The position numbers and the translations under genes are program-made. The notes beneath the pieces are model-generated. The model ran no database searches. It was given only the letters and a program-made list of their open reading frames with translations, and was not told the origin of the DNA. A DNA stretch of 64,000 nt from Pseudotamlana agarivorans (GTDB lineage: Bacteria; Bacteroidota; Bacteroidia; Flavobacteriales; Flavobacteriaceae), in NCBI RefSeq assembly GCF_018860245.1, contig NZ_JAHKPD010000018.1:453206-517205 (forward strand), given 5' to 3'. Position 1 is the stretch's first letter. Each line of letters begins with the position of its first letter. This document shows positions 47,379-55,433 of this stretch, in pieces.

Positions 47379-49031
47379 TTGCTTACATCTCTTTCAATAA
47401 AAAATTACGCATTAATCGACACCATGCAAGTCGATTTCAACAATGGATTTTCAATCATAACAGGTGAGACAGGTGCAGGGAAATCAATTTTATTAGGCGG
47501 TTTATCTCTTATTTTAGGGAAACGTGCCGATTTAAGTAGTCTAAAAGATGCTTCAGAAAAATGCATTATTGAAGCTGTGTTTGATGTTTCTAATTACAAT
47601 TTAAAAGCGCTTTTTGAGGCTGAAGATTTCGATTATGATGCCATTACTATTATCCGAAGAGAGATTTTACCTTCTGGAAAATCAAGAGCTTTTGTTAATG
47701 ATTCGCCAGTTAATTTAGCGAGTTTACAAATTTTGGGAGAACGATTAATCGATATTCATTCACAGCATCAAACCATGCAGTTAACGAGCAATGATTTTCA
47801 GTTTCAAGTTATTGACGCCCTAGCTAATAATGAAGACACTTTACAGGAATATAAGTTAGAATTGAAAGCCTATAAAAAGCTTCAAAAGCAATTGGATGAA
47901 TTGTTAGTTTTTAAAGCTGAAGCCATTAAAGAACATGATTATAATTCATTTTTATTAAATGAATTAGTCGAAGCTAAATTGATTGAAGGTGAGTTAGAAA
48001 CTTTAGAAGAAGAATACGAAACTTTAAACAATATAGAAGGGGTTAAAGAAAACCTTGCCGAAGCGCATCAATTATTAGAAGATGAGCAAATTGGGGTTAT
48101 TTCATCGCTTACGTCTTTAAAAAATGTATTTCAAAAACTAGCAGGTTATTCTTCAAAATATAATGGTTTATTTGAACGCGCGAATAGTAGTTTAATAGAA
48201 ATTGATGACCTTTTTGGTGAAGTGAACGACTATCAAGAAGGTTTGGAAGCAGACCCAAATAGGTTAGAAGTTGTAGATGCTAAGTTGAAAATGCTTCATA
48301 GTTTGATGCAAAAACATGTATCAACAACCATTTCTGAATTAATTATTATAAGAGATCAACTCGAAGCAAAAGTTTCAGTTACAGAAAATTTAGATGATAC
48401 CATTCAGCAAAAAGAAAAAGAAATAGCTTCACAAAAAGCTGCACTAAATAAAATTGCCAAAAGTATCCATGAGAAACGTGTTGCTATTATACCTCAGTTA
48501 AAATCACAATTGGAAGCTATATTAAGCAGTTTAGGGATGCCTAACGCTCAATTTAAAATAGAAGCTAGTATTAGTAATGAATATTATGTTAACGGTAAAG
48601 ATATACTAGACTTTTTATTTTCAGCAAATAAAGGCGGAAACTTTAATGAATTAAAAAAAGCAGCTTCGGGAGGAGAATTGTCTCGAATCATGCTGGCCAT
48701 TAAATCTGTTCTAGCAAAATATATTCAATTACCAACCATGATGTTTGATGAGATCGATACCGGAGTGTCTGGAGAAATTTCTAATAAAATGGGTGATATC
48801 ATGCTTGAAATGAGTAAATGCATGCAGGTATTTTCAATTACACATTTACCTCAAATTGCAGCAAAAGGACATTCGCATTTTAAAGTCTATAAAGAAGATG
48901 TAGGGAATCAAACACAAACGAATTTGATCAAGTTAAATCATGACGAGCGTATTGTTGAAATAGCGCAAATGCTAGGTGGTAAAGAAATGTCATCATCGGC
49001 GATTGCACATGCTAAAGAATTACTCAATTAA
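47379..49031 (+). CDS. recN: DNA repair protein RecN
   Basis: The product has 550 residues. The start is TTG (LTSLSIKNYALIDTMQVDFN), as no ATG lies near the conserved N-terminus. Walker A is IITGETGAGKSILLGGL near residue 29. Coiled-coil arms fill about 150-370. The signature GGELSRIMLAIKSVLA and Walker B MMFDEIDTGVSGEI lie near 430-465, and the His switch is FSITHLPQIAAKG. It acts in double-strand break repair as an SMC-like ATPase. It ends the run that begins with bamD. Confidence 0.96.
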   Translation: MLTSLSIKNYALIDTMQVDFNNGFSIITGETGAGKSILLGGLSLILGKRADLSSLKDASEKCIIEAVFDVSNYNLKALFEAEDFDYDAITIIRREILPSGKSRAFVNDSPVNLASLQILGERLIDIHSQHQTMQLTSNDFQFQVIDALANNEDTLQEYKLELKAYKKLQKQLDELLVFKAEAIKEHDYNSFLLNELVEAKLIEGELETLEEEYETLNNIEGVKENLAEAHQLLEDEQIGVISSLTSLKNVFQKLAGYSSKYNGLFERANSSLIEIDDLFGEVNDYQEGLEADPNRLEVVDAKLKMLHSLMQKHVSTTISELIIIRDQLEAKVSVTENLDDTIQQKEKEIASQKAALNKIAKSIHEKRVAIIPQLKSQLEAILSSLGMPNAQFKIEASISNEYYVNGKDILDFLFSANKGGNFNELKKAASGGELSRIMLAIKSVLAKYIQLPTMMFDEIDTGVSGEISNKMGDIMLEMSKCMQVFSITHLPQIAAKGHSHFKVYKEDVGNQTQTNLIKLNHDERIVEIAQMLGGKEMSSSAIAHAKELLN

Positions 49032-49035
49032 TCAC

Positions 49036-49043
49036 TATCTTTG
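49036..49043 (+). promoter_or_regulatory. -7 promoter element (TATCTTTG) for fabI
   Basis: This exact TAnnTTTG match starts 5 nt past the recN stop and ends 37 nt before the fabI ATG, so fabI can be transcribed apart from recN. Confidence 0.55.
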
Positions 49044-49080
49044 TCGCCAAAATAATTTATAAAAACTAGAAACGAGATAT

Positions 49081-49902
49081 ATGTACAACTTATTAAAAGG
49101 AAAGAAAGGGATCATTTTTGGAGCATTAGACTCAAATTCAATTGCTTGGAAAACTGCAGAACGCGTTCATGAAGAAGGTGGTGAGTTTGTATTAACCAAT
49201 GCGCCAGTTGCCATGCGAATGGGGCAAATTAATGAATTAGCCGAAAAAACTGGGGCTCAAATTATTCCTGCAGATGCTACATCTCTTGAAGACCTGCAAA
49301 ACCTTGTAGATAAATCTATGGAAATTTTAGGAGGTAAAATTGATTTTGTTTTACACTCTATTGGAATGTCTATAAATGTTAGAAAAGGAAACCATTATAC
49401 CAATCAAAATTACGATTTTACTCAAAAAGGAACAGATGTTTCGGCAATGTCCTTCCATAAAGTAATGCAGACTCTTTATAAGTCTGATGCTATGAATGAG
49501 TGGGGAAGTATCGTTGGTTTAAGCTATATGGCGGCACAACGCGTTTTTCCTGATTATAACGATATGGCCGATAATAAAGCCTATTTAGAAAGTATCGCTC
49601 GTAGTTTTGGCTATTTCTTCGGAAAAGAAAAAAACGTTAGAGTAAATACTATTTCGCAATCGCCTACACCAACAACTGCTGGTAGCGGGGTTAAAGGTTT
49701 TGATGGTTTTATTTCTTATGCCGATAAAATGTCGCCACTAGGAAATGCAACAGCTTTAGATTGTGCAAATTATACCGTGTCTTTATTTAGTGATTTAACA
49801 AAGCGTGTAACGTTACAAAATCTTTATAATGATGGAGGATTTAGTAACATGGGTGTAAGTACTGCAGTTATGGATGCTTTTGTAGAGAATGAATCGAAGT
49901 AA
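49081..49902 (+). CDS. fabI: Enoyl-[acyl-carrier-protein] reductase (FabI type)
   Basis: The product has 273 residues. The SDR core starts GKKGIIFGALDSNSIAWKTAERV (FabI-type nucleotide loop), then FVLHSIGMSI near 93. The catalytic pair is in PDYNDMADNKAYLES, where Tyr and Lys are spaced Y-x6-K as in FabI. TISQSPTPTTAGSGVKGF forms the substrate loop. It reduces the enoyl-ACP double bond in fatty acid elongation with NADH or NADPH. It has its own -7 box and a strong terminator, so it is a one-gene unit. Confidence 0.95.
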   Translation: MYNLLKGKKGIIFGALDSNSIAWKTAERVHEEGGEFVLTNAPVAMRMGQINELAEKTGAQIIPADATSLEDLQNLVDKSMEILGGKIDFVLHSIGMSINVRKGNHYTNQNYDFTQKGTDVSAMSFHKVMQTLYKSDAMNEWGSIVGLSYMAAQRVFPDYNDMADNKAYLESIARSFGYFFGKEKNVRVNTISQSPTPTTAGSGVKGFDGFISYADKMSPLGNATALDCANYTVSLFSDLTKRVTLQNLYNDGGFSNMGVSTAVMDAFVENESK

Positions 49903-49921
49903 AAAATATATTTTTTAATGT

Positions 49922-49947
49922 AAGCCACCTTTATTGGTGGCTTTTTT
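49922..49947 (+). terminator. Intrinsic terminator of fabI
   Basis: The stem AAGCCACC/GGTGGCTT (49922-49929 with 49936-49943) has a TTTATT loop and is followed by T residues. It lies 20 bp past the fabI stop. Confidence 0.93.
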
Positions 49948-50033
49948 GTTTGTAACACTTTCTGTAATTGAGTAGCCTTTTAAAATAGAAATAACTTAAT
50001 CCATTATAAATATATATTTGATGCTGCTTTCTT

Positions 50034-50041
50034 TATTTTTG
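50034..50041 (+). promoter_or_regulatory. -7 promoter element (TATTTTTG) 4 nt before a start codon
   Basis: This exact TAnnTTTG match is separated from the ATG at 50046 by only CAAT. With the usual start-point distance, transcription would begin at or within a few bases of the ATG, implying a leaderless transcript. Confidence 0.6.
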
Positions 50042-50045
50042 CAAT

Positions 50046-51047
50046 ATGACTCAGCAATATTCATTTGTAATTCCCGTGTATAACCGTCCAGATGAGATTC
50101 AAGAACTTTTAGAAAGTTTTGTAGAATTGGAGGGGAATATACCTTTTGAAATTGTTATTGTAGAAGACGGCTCAACATTATCTTCCGAGGCCGTTGTTAG
50201 AACCTTTCAAAATAGACTGAATATAGCTTACTACTTTAAGCAGAACTCAGGGCCCGGAGATTCTAGGAATTTCGGAATGCTAAAAGCTAAAGGCAATTAT
50301 TTTGTAATTCTAGACTCTGATTGTATTTTGCCTAAACATTATTTAATTGAAGTTGAAAAGAGCTTGAAAACAGAATACGTGGATTGCTTTGGTGGTCCCG
50401 ACGCGGCTCATGAGTCTTTTTCTAATCTCCAAAAGGCAATAAATTTCTCAATGACTTCCTTTATAACCACTGGAGGGATAAGAGGTAGAAAAGGGAGTGT
50501 TGATAAATTTCAACCGCGAAGTTTCAATATGGGGCTTTCAAAAGTAGCGTTTGAAGCCTCTAAAGGTTTTGGGAAAATTCACCCGGGAGAAGATCCTGAT
50601 TTGTCGATTAGATTATGGAATTTAGGTTACAAAACCAAGCTAATCCCAGAAGCTTTCGTATATCACAAGCGCAGGATTTCATGGAAAAATTTTTATGTAC
50701 AAGTTAATAAATTCGGACTCGTACGACCGATTCTGAATTTGTGGCATCCATCAACAAAAAAACTAACGTATTGGTTTCCTTTGGTGTTTAGTTTGGGCTT
50801 AGTATTAGCTATAATATTATGGTTTTTTAATATAAAATTCTTCATTGTATGGTATATGTTGTACTTTATTCTAGCCTTTATGTTAGCACTTATCAATTCA
50901 AAAAGTTTAATTGTTGCCATATTAGCCATACCGGCCATTATCATTCAGTTTTTCGGTTACGGTTATGGTTTTATTAAATCAACTTGGGCAGTTTCCGTTT
51001 TAGGTAAAAAACCTGAATTGTATTTCCCAAAATTATTTTTCAAATAA
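50046..51047 (+). CDS. Glycosyltransferase family 2 with C-terminal membrane helices
   Basis: The product has 333 residues. The GT-A core has YSFVIPVYNRPDEIQELLES, VEDGST near 38, the PGDSRNFGMLKAKGNYFVIL stretch and the DSDC metal motif near 96. The acceptor region has RSFNMGLSK and PGEDPDLSIRLWNLGYK near 180. Residues about 240-310 form three hydrophobic helices, so it sits in the inner membrane. The donor and acceptor are unknown. It heads a run with the YbbR-domain gene (1 bp on) and coaE. Confidence 0.88.
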   Translation: MTQQYSFVIPVYNRPDEIQELLESFVELEGNIPFEIVIVEDGSTLSSEAVVRTFQNRLNIAYYFKQNSGPGDSRNFGMLKAKGNYFVILDSDCILPKHYLIEVEKSLKTEYVDCFGGPDAAHESFSNLQKAINFSMTSFITTGGIRGRKGSVDKFQPRSFNMGLSKVAFEASKGFGKIHPGEDPDLSIRLWNLGYKTKLIPEAFVYHKRRISWKNFYVQVNKFGLVRPILNLWHPSTKKLTYWFPLVFSLGLVLAIILWFFNIKFFIVWYMLYFILAFMLALINSKSLIVAILAIPAIIIQFFGYGYGFIKSTWAVSVLGKKPELYFPKLFFK

Positions 51048-51048
51048 C

Positions 51049-52008
51049 ATGTTTAACAAGATAAGATCCAAAATACTAAGTTCTATTAAAAACAAAAGAA
51101 TCAATGTGTTTCTTGTATTTCTACTGTCGGCGTTTGTTATTTTAATTATCTCGAAGCTTTCTAAAAGCTACACAGATACTATTCCTTTTGCAATTAGAAA
51201 GGTAAATATTCCGCAAGAATATGTGATTTTAGATGATTCTGTAAGTATGAATATCACTCTAAAAACTCATGGTTTTAGGTGGTTGAAGTATTACTTTTCA
51301 GACCCTAAGCTGACTGTAGACTTTACGAATGATGTGCATCAAGAAAAGGGTGTTTTTGTTTATAATAAAACCAAGTCTTTCTTAAAAAACACACAATTTG
51401 ATAAGGAAGTGGAACTCTTGAATTTGGCTCCAGAAAGGATAACTTTTAGGTATGGTGTTAATTTGGTGAAAAAAGTGCCTGTTAGAATAAAAGCAGATGT
51501 TAATTATAGTCTGGGTTATAATGCTTCTACGTCTTTAGTTGTAGAACCAGATTCTGTGGTGGTGGTTGGAGCAGATATATTGGTTTCAAAAATTAATTAT
51601 CTAGAAACTGAATCAAAACAAATTAACGATGTTAGGTTAAATATAGATGAACCCTTGCAATTAAACCTTCCAGAAAACAAATCTGATATAGATTTTTCAA
51701 CTTCTACTGTTCGGTTAAAAGCAACAGTAGAAAAATTTACTGAAGGTACTTTAAAAATACCAGTACGTATAATAAATGCGCCCAAAAACAGTGTTATTAA
51801 ATTTTTTCCAAAAGAAGTTAGTGTTTCATATTATGTAAGTTTATCTGATTTTGAACAGATCTCAAAAAAGGATTTTGAAGTGATTTGTGATTTTAACGAT
51901 ACCAGCGAAGATCAGACTTTTTTAATTCCAGAATTGATAAAGGCACCAAAGCTAGCCAAGTATTCCAAAATAAATCAGCAACGCGTAGAATTTATTATTT
52001 CAAAATGA
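51049..52008 (+). CDS. YbbR-like domain membrane protein
   Basis: The product has 319 residues. One N-terminal membrane helix (RINVFLVFLLSAFVILIISKL) is followed by an extracytoplasmic beta-rich part with YbbR-type repeats, for example TDTIPFAIRKVNIPQEYVIL, VKKVPVRIKADVNYSLGYN and TLKIPVRIINAPKNSVIKFF. In Firmicutes the relative CdaR controls a diadenylate cyclase, but no such gene is adjacent here. It overlaps coaE by 4 bp (ATGA). Confidence 0.82.
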   Translation: MFNKIRSKILSSIKNKRINVFLVFLLSAFVILIISKLSKSYTDTIPFAIRKVNIPQEYVILDDSVSMNITLKTHGFRWLKYYFSDPKLTVDFTNDVHQEKGVFVYNKTKSFLKNTQFDKEVELLNLAPERITFRYGVNLVKKVPVRIKADVNYSLGYNASTSLVVEPDSVVVVGADILVSKINYLETESKQINDVRLNIDEPLQLNLPENKSDIDFSTSTVRLKATVEKFTEGTLKIPVRIINAPKNSVIKFFPKEVSVSYYVSLSDFEQISKKDFEVICDFNDTSEDQTFLIPELIKAPKLAKYSKINQQRVEFIISK

Positions 52009-52595
52009 CTATAGTTGGACTTACAGGGGGCATAGGGAGTGGCAAAACAACAGTGGCCGAAATGTTTAAAGAGTTAGGCATTCCAGTCTATATTGCCGAT
52101 GATGAGGCTAAAAAGCTCATGAATGAATCTTCCCTTGTAAAACAAGAATTAATTGAGTTATTTGGAGAAAAAGCGTATCTTAATGAAGGTTTAAATAAAG
52201 CATTTATTGCAAATATTATTTTTAATGACAAATCTTATTTGCAAAAGATGAATGCCATCGTGCATCCTAGAGTTGCTGCGCATTTTGAGGCATGGGCATT
52301 AAAGCAAAATGCAAGTTATGTTATAAAAGAAGTGGCAATTTTATTTGAAAATGGGGGAGATAAGGCTTGTAACTACGTGATTAGTGTAACCGCTCCACAT
52401 GCCGTAAGAATAGAACGTGTTTTAAAACGGGATGAAACTACAGTTGAAAAAATTGAAGCCGTTATGAAAAATCAATGGACCGAAGAAAGGAAAATAAAAC
52501 TTTCAAATTTCGTGGTTTTTAACACTCTTTTGGAGGAAACTAAAAGGCAAGTCTTAATTATTCATGAAGAAATATTAAGAAATCTTAAATTTTAA
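52005..52595 (+). CDS. coaE: Dephospho-CoA kinase
   Basis: The product has 196 residues. The P-loop GLTGGIGSGKTTVAEMF is at residues 5-21, IYIADDEAKKLM follows (YIADDE is the catalytic-substrate Asp region), and the CoA-binding DRVL-like VRIERVLKRDETT lies near 145. It adds the 3'-phosphate in the last step of coenzyme A synthesis. Its start overlaps the YbbR gene by 4 bp, and the histidine-kinase gene follows after 62 bp with its own promoter box. Confidence 0.96.
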   Translation: MTIVGLTGGIGSGKTTVAEMFKELGIPVYIADDEAKKLMNESSLVKQELIELFGEKAYLNEGLNKAFIANIIFNDKSYLQKMNAIVHPRVAAHFEAWALKQNASYVIKEVAILFENGGDKACNYVISVTAPHAVRIERVLKRDETTVEKIEAVMKNQWTEERKIKLSNFVVFNTLLEETKRQVLIIHEEILRNLKF

Positions 52596-52645
52596 CATTT
52601 TTGTTAATGTAAGGTTAAATGATAAGATTTTTAATGTTAAAATGT

Positions 52646-52653
52646 TAATTTTG
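52646..52653 (+). promoter_or_regulatory. -7 promoter element (TAATTTTG) 4 nt before a start codon
   Basis: This exact TAnnTTTG match is separated from the ATG at 52658 by GGCA only. It is the same geometry as at 50034 and predicts a leaderless histidine-kinase transcript. Confidence 0.6.
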
Positions 52654-52657
52654 GGCA

Positions 52658-54226
52658 ATGAGTAAACGGATTTTTATCTTACTAATTATACTAATGAGTT
52701 TGTCCTTAATAGGTATAATTTCGATTCAGGCTTATTATATTAATGATTCTGTGAATAATGAAAGGAATCGTTTTAAATCTAATGTAGTAACGGTTTTAAA
52801 TAACGTTTCGAACACAATAGAGGAAAATGAATTTGAAAAGTATTTTACAGAATATTTAAGTTTAGATAAAGAAAAGAAAGCCGATGCAGATGCTGTCTCT
52901 CAATTGTTGATTTATAGGAAAAACAACAGTACAGGGGAAGCATTAATTTATAAAAGTAATGTATTACAAAAAGACTTTAAATTGTCTTCATCGCTCTTTG
53001 ATATTGGCCTAGATAGCCTGGATATTACCACTATTATTGGGAATTCAAGTACGGAAATTTATAGTAATTTGGAATCGGCAGATCGAGATTTGAAGAGTCC
53101 GATTTCAAAAATTATAAAGAGCGGTACCATCGATGAAGCTCAAAAATTAAGCTTTGAGAGAAATTTTAAAGAGGTGCTGAAAAGAAAGCCTGTTCATAAA
53201 AGAGTTTCTAAAGCAGAAATTAAAGAGCTGTTATCTGAAAAACTTCAAAAATATGGTATCGGTATCGATTTCGAATTTGCAATTTATGGTAATGATCTAG
53301 CAACAAAAGTACATAGTAGTAATTTTGAGTATCACAAAGATTCTACTTTTGGAGTGCCTATTTTTTACGATGAAAATAATCGTAGTTTATATAGATTGCT
53401 AGTAAATTTTCCTAATGACAGAAAGTTTATTTTATCTGGAGTTATAGGGATGATTTTTTTATCTATAATGTTTACTCTAATTATTATTTTGGCTTCAGGT
53501 TTAGCGCTTTACCAATTGGTAAAACAACGTAAAATATCGGAAATTAAAACCGATTTTATAAACAACATGACGCATGAGTTTAAAACGCCAATTGCCACTA
53601 TAAATTTAGCATTAGATGCGATAAGGAATCCAAAGGTTATTGATGATCAAGAAAAGGTAGTGAGATACCTGTCGATGATTAAGGAAGAAAATAAAAGAAT
53701 GCATGCTCAAGTTGAGAATGTATTAAGGATTTCTAAATTAGAGAAAAACGAACTTAATATAAATAAAGATAGAGTTGATTTACATGAACTCGTAGAAGAT
53801 GCGATTACTCATGTTGAGTTAATTGTTGAAGATCGACAAGGTTACATAAAAACGTTTTTAAATGCTGAAAAAACATCGGTTTTGGCCAATGAAACACATT
53901 TTACAAACGTAATAGTTAATATGTTGGACAATGCGATAAAGTATTCTCCAGAAGCACCAAAAATAGAAGTGTATACAGAAAATGTAGGCACGAATGTTTT
54001 ATTAAAAGTAAAAGATCACGGAAGCGGAATGAGTAAAGCGGCCGCAAAAAAAGTGTTTGAAAAATTTTATAGAGAACACACCGGAAATATTCATAACGTT
54101 AAAGGTCATGGTTTAGGTTTGGCCTATGTTAAAAGAATAGTAGAAGACCATCAAGGTCATGTATCAGTAGAAAGTGAAAAAGACAAAGGGAGCACATTCA
54201 CCATAAAGCTTCCGTTAATATCGTAA
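52658..54226 (+). CDS. Sensor histidine kinase (RprX-like)
   Basis: The product has 522 residues. Two membrane helices, at about 7-27 and 265-290 (MIFLSIMFTLIIILASGLALY), enclose a periplasmic sensor domain of about 235 residues. The HisKA domain has FINNMTHEFKTPIATINLAL with the phosphoacceptor H306. The HATPase has NMLDNAIKYS near 425, KDHGSGMS and GHGLGLAYVKRIV near 485. It passes phosphate to the response regulator 4 bp downstream. The pair resembles RprX/RprY of Bacteroides. The signal is unknown. Confidence 0.94.
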   Translation: MSKRIFILLIILMSLSLIGIISIQAYYINDSVNNERNRFKSNVVTVLNNVSNTIEENEFEKYFTEYLSLDKEKKADADAVSQLLIYRKNNSTGEALIYKSNVLQKDFKLSSSLFDIGLDSLDITTIIGNSSTEIYSNLESADRDLKSPISKIIKSGTIDEAQKLSFERNFKEVLKRKPVHKRVSKAEIKELLSEKLQKYGIGIDFEFAIYGNDLATKVHSSNFEYHKDSTFGVPIFYDENNRSLYRLLVNFPNDRKFILSGVIGMIFLSIMFTLIIILASGLALYQLVKQRKISEIKTDFINNMTHEFKTPIATINLALDAIRNPKVIDDQEKVVRYLSMIKEENKRMHAQVENVLRISKLEKNELNINKDRVDLHELVEDAITHVELIVEDRQGYIKTFLNAEKTSVLANETHFTNVIVNMLDNAIKYSPEAPKIEVYTENVGTNVLLKVKDHGSGMSKAAAKKVFEKFYREHTGNIHNVKGHGLGLAYVKRIVEDHQGHVSVESEKDKGSTFTIKLPLIS

Positions 54227-54230
54227 TATC

Positions 54231-54935
54231 ATGGAAGAGCAAAAAAAGAGAATATTATTAGTTGAAGACGATCCAAATTTTGGAACCGTTCTTAAGGATT
54301 ATTTAATGATGAATGATTACGAAGTAACTCATGCTAAAAATGGTATGGAAGGTTTCGAAAAGTTTAAAAAGGATGATTTTGATTTATGCATTCTAGATGT
54401 TATGATGCCTTACAAGGATGGCTTTACTTTAGCAAAGGAGATTAGAGAAAAAAACACCGATGTCCCTATTATTTTCTTAACTGCTAAAACGATGAAAGAA
54501 GACGTTTTAAAAGGTTATAAAGTTGGAGCAGATGATTATCTAAACAAACCTTTTGATAGTGAAGTTTTGCTTATGAAAATTAAGGCAATCATTCAACGAA
54601 AGGCAACGGAAACGATTTCAGATAGTAAGCAATTTGAGTTTAAAATTGGTGACTTCGATCTAAATTCTAAACTACGTTTTTTAAAGTTTAGAGGTGGAGA
54701 TCCTGTGAAATTGTCGCCTAAAGAAAATGAATTATTACGTTTACTAGCTTTGCATGAAAACGATTTAATGCCTCGTGAATTGGCTCTAACTAAAATCTGG
54801 CGTGACGATAATTATTTCACTTCACGTAGTATGGATGTTTATATCGCAAAATTGCGTAAGTACTTGAAATTGGATGAAAAAGTTGAAATACTTAATATTC
54901 ATGGGGAAGGTTTCAGGTTGGTGGTAAACAGCTAA
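54231..54935 (+). CDS. OmpR/PhoB-family response regulator (RprY-like)
   Basis: The product has 234 residues. The receiver has RILLVEDDPNFGTVL near residue 8, the phosphoacceptor D56 in LCILDVMMP, the switch Thr in IIFLTAKT and Lys in DDYLNKPFD near 107. The winged-helix effector domain (about 140-234) has LSPKENELLRLLALHEND, SRSMDVYIAKLRKYLK and ILNIHGEGFRLV. It follows the kinase gene by 4 bp and is followed by a terminator, so it ends the operon. Target promoters are not known. Confidence 0.95.
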   Translation: MEEQKKRILLVEDDPNFGTVLKDYLMMNDYEVTHAKNGMEGFEKFKKDDFDLCILDVMMPYKDGFTLAKEIREKNTDVPIIFLTAKTMKEDVLKGYKVGADDYLNKPFDSEVLLMKIKAIIQRKATETISDSKQFEFKIGDFDLNSKLRFLKFRGGDPVKLSPKENELLRLLALHENDLMPRELALTKIWRDDNYFTSRSMDVYIAKLRKYLKLDEKVEILNIHGEGFRLVVNS

Positions 54936-54954
54936 AAAAATCAAATTTATTTAA

Positions 54955-54986
54955 TAAAAAAAATCCAGCTTTACGCTGGATTTTTT
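54955..54986 (+). terminator. Intrinsic terminator of the histidine kinase/response regulator operon
   Basis: The stem AAATCCAGC/GCTGGATTT (54961-54969 with 54975-54983) has a TTTAC loop, A-rich upstream sequence and a T-run. It lies about 20 bp past the response regulator stop. Confidence 0.93.
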
Positions 54987-55192
54987 GTTGGGTGACATAA
55001 CTTAAATGTAGGTTCTTAAATCTATATTTTGTGAGAGACAAGAATCAAAGAATTATACACGCGTGACTTAAAAAAGTACGTATTAATGATGAATTTGGGC
55101 TTCAATCTAGATAATAGCATGTATTGAATGTGTTAAATATTTTGATGTTTTTCGGTTAAATCTATGTGTTAATAATACATCTGTATTGTATG
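54987..55192. other. Intergenic region, no features recognised
   Basis: These 206 bp between the terminator and the mini-gene have no ORF, no RNA and no recognisable promoter. Nothing stands out apart from AT-richness. Confidence 0.5.
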
Positions 55193-55333
55193 CTATTTGG
55201 ATATTTTTATCGATTTCACCACTTTGTTGTCTAATAAAATTTTAAGTGCATATTTACCTTTTCTTAAGTGGTCAATGCTCATGAAAATCACGACTTCCTT
55301 TTCAATTTGCTTGGCTTTGTTCATTTTATTCAT
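55193..55333 (-). CDS. 46-residue small protein resembling a T9SS type A tail
   Basis: I found this minus-strand frame by reading the strand directly; it is 46 codons from the ATG at 55333 (or 43 from the ATG at 55324). It has no signal peptide. The sequence KKxxQIEKEVVIFMS-like start leads to IDHLRKGKYALKILLDNKVV and KSIKISK. The KG-x-Y-x-L-K-I ... K-x-I-K-I-x-K form resembles the last strands of type A T9SS sorting tails, and small free-standing proteins like this occur in other flavobacteria as I recall. It lies 100 bp after the hybrid regulator gene, in the same direction, with a TATCTTTG box 61 nt upstream. The function is unknown. Confidence 0.6.
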   Translation of the reverse strand: MNKMNKAKQIEKEVVIFMSIDHLRKGKYALKILLDNKVVKSIKISK

Positions 55334-55376
55334 ATCTATATGGTAAAATTAAAAGGAATTCAAAAGAATGGATACC

Positions 55377-55410
55377 AGATATGTTTCAATTAATCAAAGA
55401 TATGTTTCAA
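55377..55410. repeat. 13-bp direct repeat pair upstream of the mini-gene
   Basis: AGATATGTTTCAA occurs at 55377-55389 and at 55398-55410, 21 bp apart from start to start, which is two helical turns. The second copy contains part of the minus-strand -7 box at 55395-55402. Equal facing and a two-turn offset fit a dimeric regulator site, but the regulator is unknown. Confidence 0.5.
55395..55402 (-). promoter_or_regulatory. -7 element (TATCTTTG) for the 46-residue gene
   Basis: This exact minus-strand TAnnTTTG match lies 61 nt upstream of the ATG at 55333 and inside the gap after the hybrid regulator. A -33 element at the standard distance was not seen. It overlaps the second direct repeat. Confidence 0.45.
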
Positions 55411-55433
55411 GGGGATATTTTGTTGATTTATTT

